Assembly (NCBI GenBank): GCA_905221605.1
Contig: CAJNDS010002579.1
Coordinates: 1 to 64,000 of the forward strand
Reading direction: 5' to 3'
From: Symbiodinium natans
Taxonomy: Eukaryota; Sar; Dinophyceae; Suessiales; Symbiodiniaceae
DNA: 64,000 nt
The position numbers were made by a program, and so were the translations under genes. Under the pieces are notes generated by a model, which was not told where the DNA came from, did not search any database, and saw only the letters and a list, made by a program, of their open reading frames with translations. Of this stretch, positions 59,999 through 64,000 are shown one piece after another (position 1 is the stretch's first letter; the number at the start of each line of letters is the position of its first letter).

Positions 59999-62654
59999 GT
60001 TTATGGCTTTCAGAGTTTAAGCTTTTTGGCGGAGGGTTTGGAGCTTAAGGTGCGTCGGTTATTTTGTAGGGTGGCTTGAGCGGATCAGGGCTGAGGGCTG
60101 GGCGAGTTCAGAGTTTGGGGAGTTTTAGTGCACAAACCCTAAACCCTAAACCCTAAACCCTAAACCCTAAACCCTAAACCCTAAACCCGGGCTTCAGGTT
60201 TCGGGCCATGGTCTGGTGAAGATCCATCTAGAGTTAGGATCCCTTCTCGGCGCAGGCCCGCCTTCGCGATCCCTACGCCCGAAACCCTCCCAAGCCTAAG
60301 GTTTAAATATCCTTCAAGTGCCCCCGAACACCCTAACACCCTGGACCTGAAACGCAAACCCCCAAAGCCTAAGCTGGGATTGGGTTTAAGACTGATTTCC
60401 TGGGTCTTGGTGTACCATACTTTAATACTTTTTTTGGTTCTGGGTTCCTACTATAGCTACTTATACCTAAAAAGTATATACTTTTTTTCAGGGTTTACTC
60501 CAAAGCTGAGTTTCGGGCACCGGCGGGGAGCAGGCACGCACGCAGAGACGCAAAGACCCTCGGCGTGGCATTCGGACCGGGCGAGTTTTAGGCGTACGTG
60601 GGTTGAGGCGCGCCAAGGTTTAGGGGTGTATATGGATTGGGGTACAGGTAAAACCCAAAACCTCAACCCGTAAACACAAATATACGATGCATTTAACGGT
60701 TCCTGGTGACTACTTGCAGACAGGAGGCACTTTGCGTGGGCGAGTTGACCACGGGGTGTGTGGATTGAGTTCACGTCGGGCAAGAGTCATACACAGTAAA
60801 AGCGTGCGGTGTCATCCTTATCGTCTCCAAAAATCGAATTCCGCAGCCACTGGTATGACCCTGGGGTTTGGTGTTCATGGTTTAAGTTTAGGGAGCTTCT
60901 ACACGATGTGGTTTCTTTCAGATTTCGGCTGCAGGGTTTAGGTTTTATAGGGTTTAGGGTCTAGGTTTACCATGAAACCAGGCCCGTATTCTCAAAAGAA
61001 CCGGAACATCCCTAAACCTGAGCCCTAAACCCTAAATTCTAAACCCTAAATCCTAAACCATAAACCCTAAACCCTAAGCCCTAAACCCCTAGACCCTAAA
61101 CATCCGCAGCCCTAAAACCCTAACCCTCAACCGCAAAACCTTGAACTCCCCCCCCCCCCCCCCCCAAAAAAAAAAAAACAAAAAAACACCAAGCCCTGAA
61201 ACCGATACCCTACACCCCAGACCCCTGAAGCCCTAAAAACCCTAAAGCCAGAAGCCTGGTGGGTTCAGGGCACATGTCTTGAGGCGGTTGTGGTTTCAGA
61301 ATTGAGGTCAGTGGGGTCTAGGGATTCGAGTTGTCGCGTTTAGGGCCCGGTTAGGGACCCCTAAACCCTAAACCCTAAACCCTAAACCCTAAACCCTAAA
61401 CCCTAAACCCTAAACCCTAAACCCTAAACCTATAAACTCAAGGATTGTAAGGAGGGACCCTGTTAGCCCTGGAGCGGTTACGACCCTACGATACCCTGCT
61501 AGCATCACCAAATATACAGAAACAAAGCAAGGATTCCAAAATGGGGTCTTCCGGAAAAACCTACAGGTTTCCATAACTACACTCCTAGTATGACTTATAT
61601 TTTTTCAGGGATCCCTGAACAGGGACCCCACAACCCAAGGGTACAACCTTGAGGGTCCAAGGTCGAACCCCCAGATCCTAGAGATGTTTGGGGTATGTTA
61701 TATAGGGGCTACAGCTAAGCCCTAAACCTTAAACCCCCTTATTCAGGTACTCAGAAGGCCCTTGTTAAACGGTACGTGGCCCTTCACAGCATGCTTAGGG
61801 TTTAGGGCTCAGGGCTCAGAGGGGGTTTAAAGGGAAGCAACTCCTGGACAAATGGCGCCAAAATCCCCCACGATTCGGCTGTGGAATTCATTGTTCCGGG
61901 CTTACCATAGGATTAGGGTTTAGGGTTTAGGGTTTTCGCGAGAAGGAACACCCCCAAAGAAGACTCCCTACAAGTTCTTGTTTTCAATTCTGAGCTTAAG
62001 AACCCCAAAAAAGTTAAAACATAATAATCCCTATATTGCCCTTGTAAGAAAGAGCATTTTTTTTGGGGGGGGGGTGTTCTACATTCAGATCGCAGAATCC
62101 ACGGATAAAGTGCCCTAGTAATATGGTAACTTAGTTTAAGTTCCTTACCTAAACCCTACTTTGAAAAAACGAACATCAGGGATAAAGTTCCAACCCCAAA
62201 ATTCCATGATTGCACCTGCAAACCCTATCTGTAGACTCTACCTGGGAACCTACGTACCTACAGATTAGTAGTAAGTACCCCTTTTTTGCTATAATTATGT
62301 GCTTTATACAGTCCCGATATACCTAAGTAGCCCCGAATGCGCCCCTACATTACCCCTAAGGTCCCTTACAAGGGTCCCTCCTTTCGTCTTTTGATAACTC
62401 TAAACCTCCCCCGCCTTCCCGCCGCCATAGTATGGAGAGCGGGATCCCATAATGAAGAGGTCCGGATGAACTATGACACGCCTGGTAGGGTTTGGGGTTG
62501 AGGGTTGAGGGTTGAGGGTTTAGGGTTTAGGGTTTAGGGTTTAGGGTTTAGGGTTTAGGGTTTATAAGGGTTTCGGGTTGGGCTTTGCAAGAGCTTCTTA
62601 AGCTTTGACAAGCCCCGGTGAAAACCCTAAAACCTAAACCCTAAACCCTAAGGC

Positions 62655-62762
62655 CCTAAACCCTAAACCCTAAACCCTAAACCCTAAACCCTAAACCCTA
62701 AACCCTAAACCCTAAACCCTAAACCCTAAACCCTAAACCCTAAACCCTAAACCCTAAACCCG
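62655..62762 (-). repeat. (CCCTAAA)n array
   Basis: About 15 perfect units. A TTTAGGG array lies in the opposite orientation about 100 bp upstream (62515-62565). Confidence 0.95.
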
Positions 62763-63214
62763 AACAGCGCCACCGTGAAACCCAGCCCAGGACAGCGCCG
62801 CTGGGCACTGCAAGGTTTGTTTTGGGGATTTAGGGTTTTGGCTTTGAGGTTTTTGGGTTTCGGGTTTAGGGTTTAGGGTTTAGGGAAAATGCTTCAGCAT
62901 CTGGGGTTTAGGGTTTTGGGTTGAGGTTTTAGGGCTTAGACTGGGGCTTCTGATTGGTCATTAGGCTTTAGGGTGTGTGGGCTTTAGGTTTAGGGGGTTT
63001 CGAGTGTAACCTTTACAAAGCTGAGGCTATAGAGTTCAGGCTAAAACCCTAAACCCAGACAACCCCCCCCAAACCCCCCCCAACCCCAAGCCCCCCCAAC
63101 CAGAGCCCCCCCAACCCCCCCACCCCCCCCCCCTAGCTGGGCAATGTACCGCAAGGGTGCTGGGCCGCCATACGCAGTCGCACACAACACCCGCGCTGGA
63201 ATGAGGGTATATGT

Positions 63215-63406
63215 TGGGATGTTCACCCTTATACGAACAGTCTTTTATCGGGGTTTCCGAAACTAGGGGTATTTTCCTGGGGTCCTTATTAAAAGGGCAT
63301 CCTACTATTTGGGGGGTCTATTTTAGGGGGCCCGCATTTTGGTAAACCTCCTTATAGGGATACTAGAATCCCTATTAGGCCTGTTAGTACAAGGGAGGAA
63401 CATCCG
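63215..63406. mobile_element. MITE-like element, TTGGGATGTTC family, with nested element
   Basis: The outer ends TTGGGATGTTC and GGAACATCC are inverted. A reverse-oriented GGGGGTTTACG-family element occupies about 63248-63355. Relatives of the outer family lie near 21944 and 47205. Confidence 0.7.
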
Positions 63407-64000
63407 GGTTTAGGGCCTAGGGGTTTCTAGGGTTCGGGGATTTGGGTTGAGGGTTTGGGGTTTGAGGTTTAGGGTTCAGGGTTTAGGGTTACGGGGATTA
63501 GGGTTACGGGGTTGGAGGGTTTTGATGTATAGGAGGTAGGGTTCAGAGTTCAGGGTTCGGGTTCAGGGTGTAGAAGGGCAATCTCAGGGGCTCCGTTGGG
63601 CATATGACTAGGGAAGGTGGATATCGATGCTTTTAAGCGATGGTATGTGGTGTGGTCAAGGGACGTCTTTTCGCATCCCTTACTCATTTCAAGGAAAGTT
63701 GCAGCCCTAGCCCTACAACCTTTATAAGCCCAAATTATGACCCCCAAGACCTCTGCAAAGCCCAAACACCGACAAAGCGTTGTTGCCCTTGAAGCTTTTG
63801 AACACTAAGCGCTAAACCCCAAACTGCCTCTTAATGCCCATCAGTAAGCCTTATTCCTTTCTAGAGGTTCGGCTCGCTAAGAGCACACAAATAAAGAGGG
63901 CACTCGGAAGTTCGGGGTACCTATAATGAGCCCAGTTATAGTCACACACTTTCATGACGCACCCTTAAGCCACGTATACAAGTACACCCATGTTGCCCTA

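Larger units (their letters stand above)
20157..64000. repeat. Interspersed telomere-type (CCCTAAA/TTTAGGG) region
   Basis: Dozens of arrays of CCCTAAA or its complement, from 3 to about 40 units, alternate with unique islands across 44 kb. TTTAGGG is the plant-type telomere repeat, also reported for dinoflagellates. Both orientations occur, often facing each other across an island. Variants with CCCCAAA, CCCTGAA, CCCTAAG and TTTTGGG form local homogeneous blocks, showing repeated slippage. Many islands are exons of the channel gene; others are inverted-repeat elements or coding-like pieces listed separately. Stretches without another entry hold only these arrays and unrecognised short sequence. 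Confidence 0.9.
42805..64000. other. Telomere-repeat landscape without a recognised gene
   Basis: Beyond the last channel exon the same pattern of arrays, inverted-repeat elements and short islands continues for 21 kb. Individual elements and coding-like islands are listed separately. The remaining islands of about 60-300 bp, for example 45760-46300 and 61440-61900, show no frame or motif I can identify. Confidence 0.5.

Overview
The window looks like draft sequence from a dinoflagellate, probably close to Symbiodiniaceae, and joins two different kinds of DNA. Bases 1-11930 are AT-rich DNA full of short GC-capped hairpins and long repeats. They carry one recognisable gene fragment, the C-terminal end of mitochondrial cox3 on the minus strand (about 9155-9271). 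Fragmented genes in hairpin-rich non-coding DNA are typical of dinoflagellate mitochondrial genomes. A 100-N scaffold gap (11931-12030) follows, so linkage of this part to the rest is not proven.

Bases 12031-19620 are repeats: a palindromic array of short repeats (12031-13010), a degenerate tandem repeat (about 13180-14380), and a mosaic of seven 0.6-0.7 kb polypurine/polypyrimidine units (about 14690-19470).

From about 20157 to the end, the DNA is dominated by telomere-type repeats, (CCCTAAA)n or (TTTAGGG)n, in both orientations, broken by islands of about 60-500 bp of unique sequence. The main result is that many of these islands are exons of one gene. Seventeen plus-strand exons of 14-93 nt between 20338 and 42804 join in perfect phase into 268 codons. 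They encode S4 (end), S5, pore loop, S6, an EF-hand pair and the start of a C-terminal helix of a voltage-gated cation channel of the type expanded in dinoflagellates. The introns are largely telomere-type repeats plus small inverted-repeat elements. They use GT, GC and GA donors, and AG|G acceptors in 15 of 16 cases, as is known for dinoflagellates. S1-S3 and the true ends of the gene were not found.

Inside one channel intron, on the same strand, lies a compact gene for a ubiquitin-like/ankyrin-repeat protein (40382-41482). It has its own 123-bp GC-AG intron, and its start overlaps a relict of the dinoflagellate spliced leader. Other islands have coding character but no recognised product. 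At least six families of short terminal-inverted-repeat elements (MITE-like) are scattered through the region; two copies contain telomere-type arrays and one is nested in another. From 42805 to 64000 I see the same telomere-repeat landscape, with scattered coding-like islands but no gene I can name.
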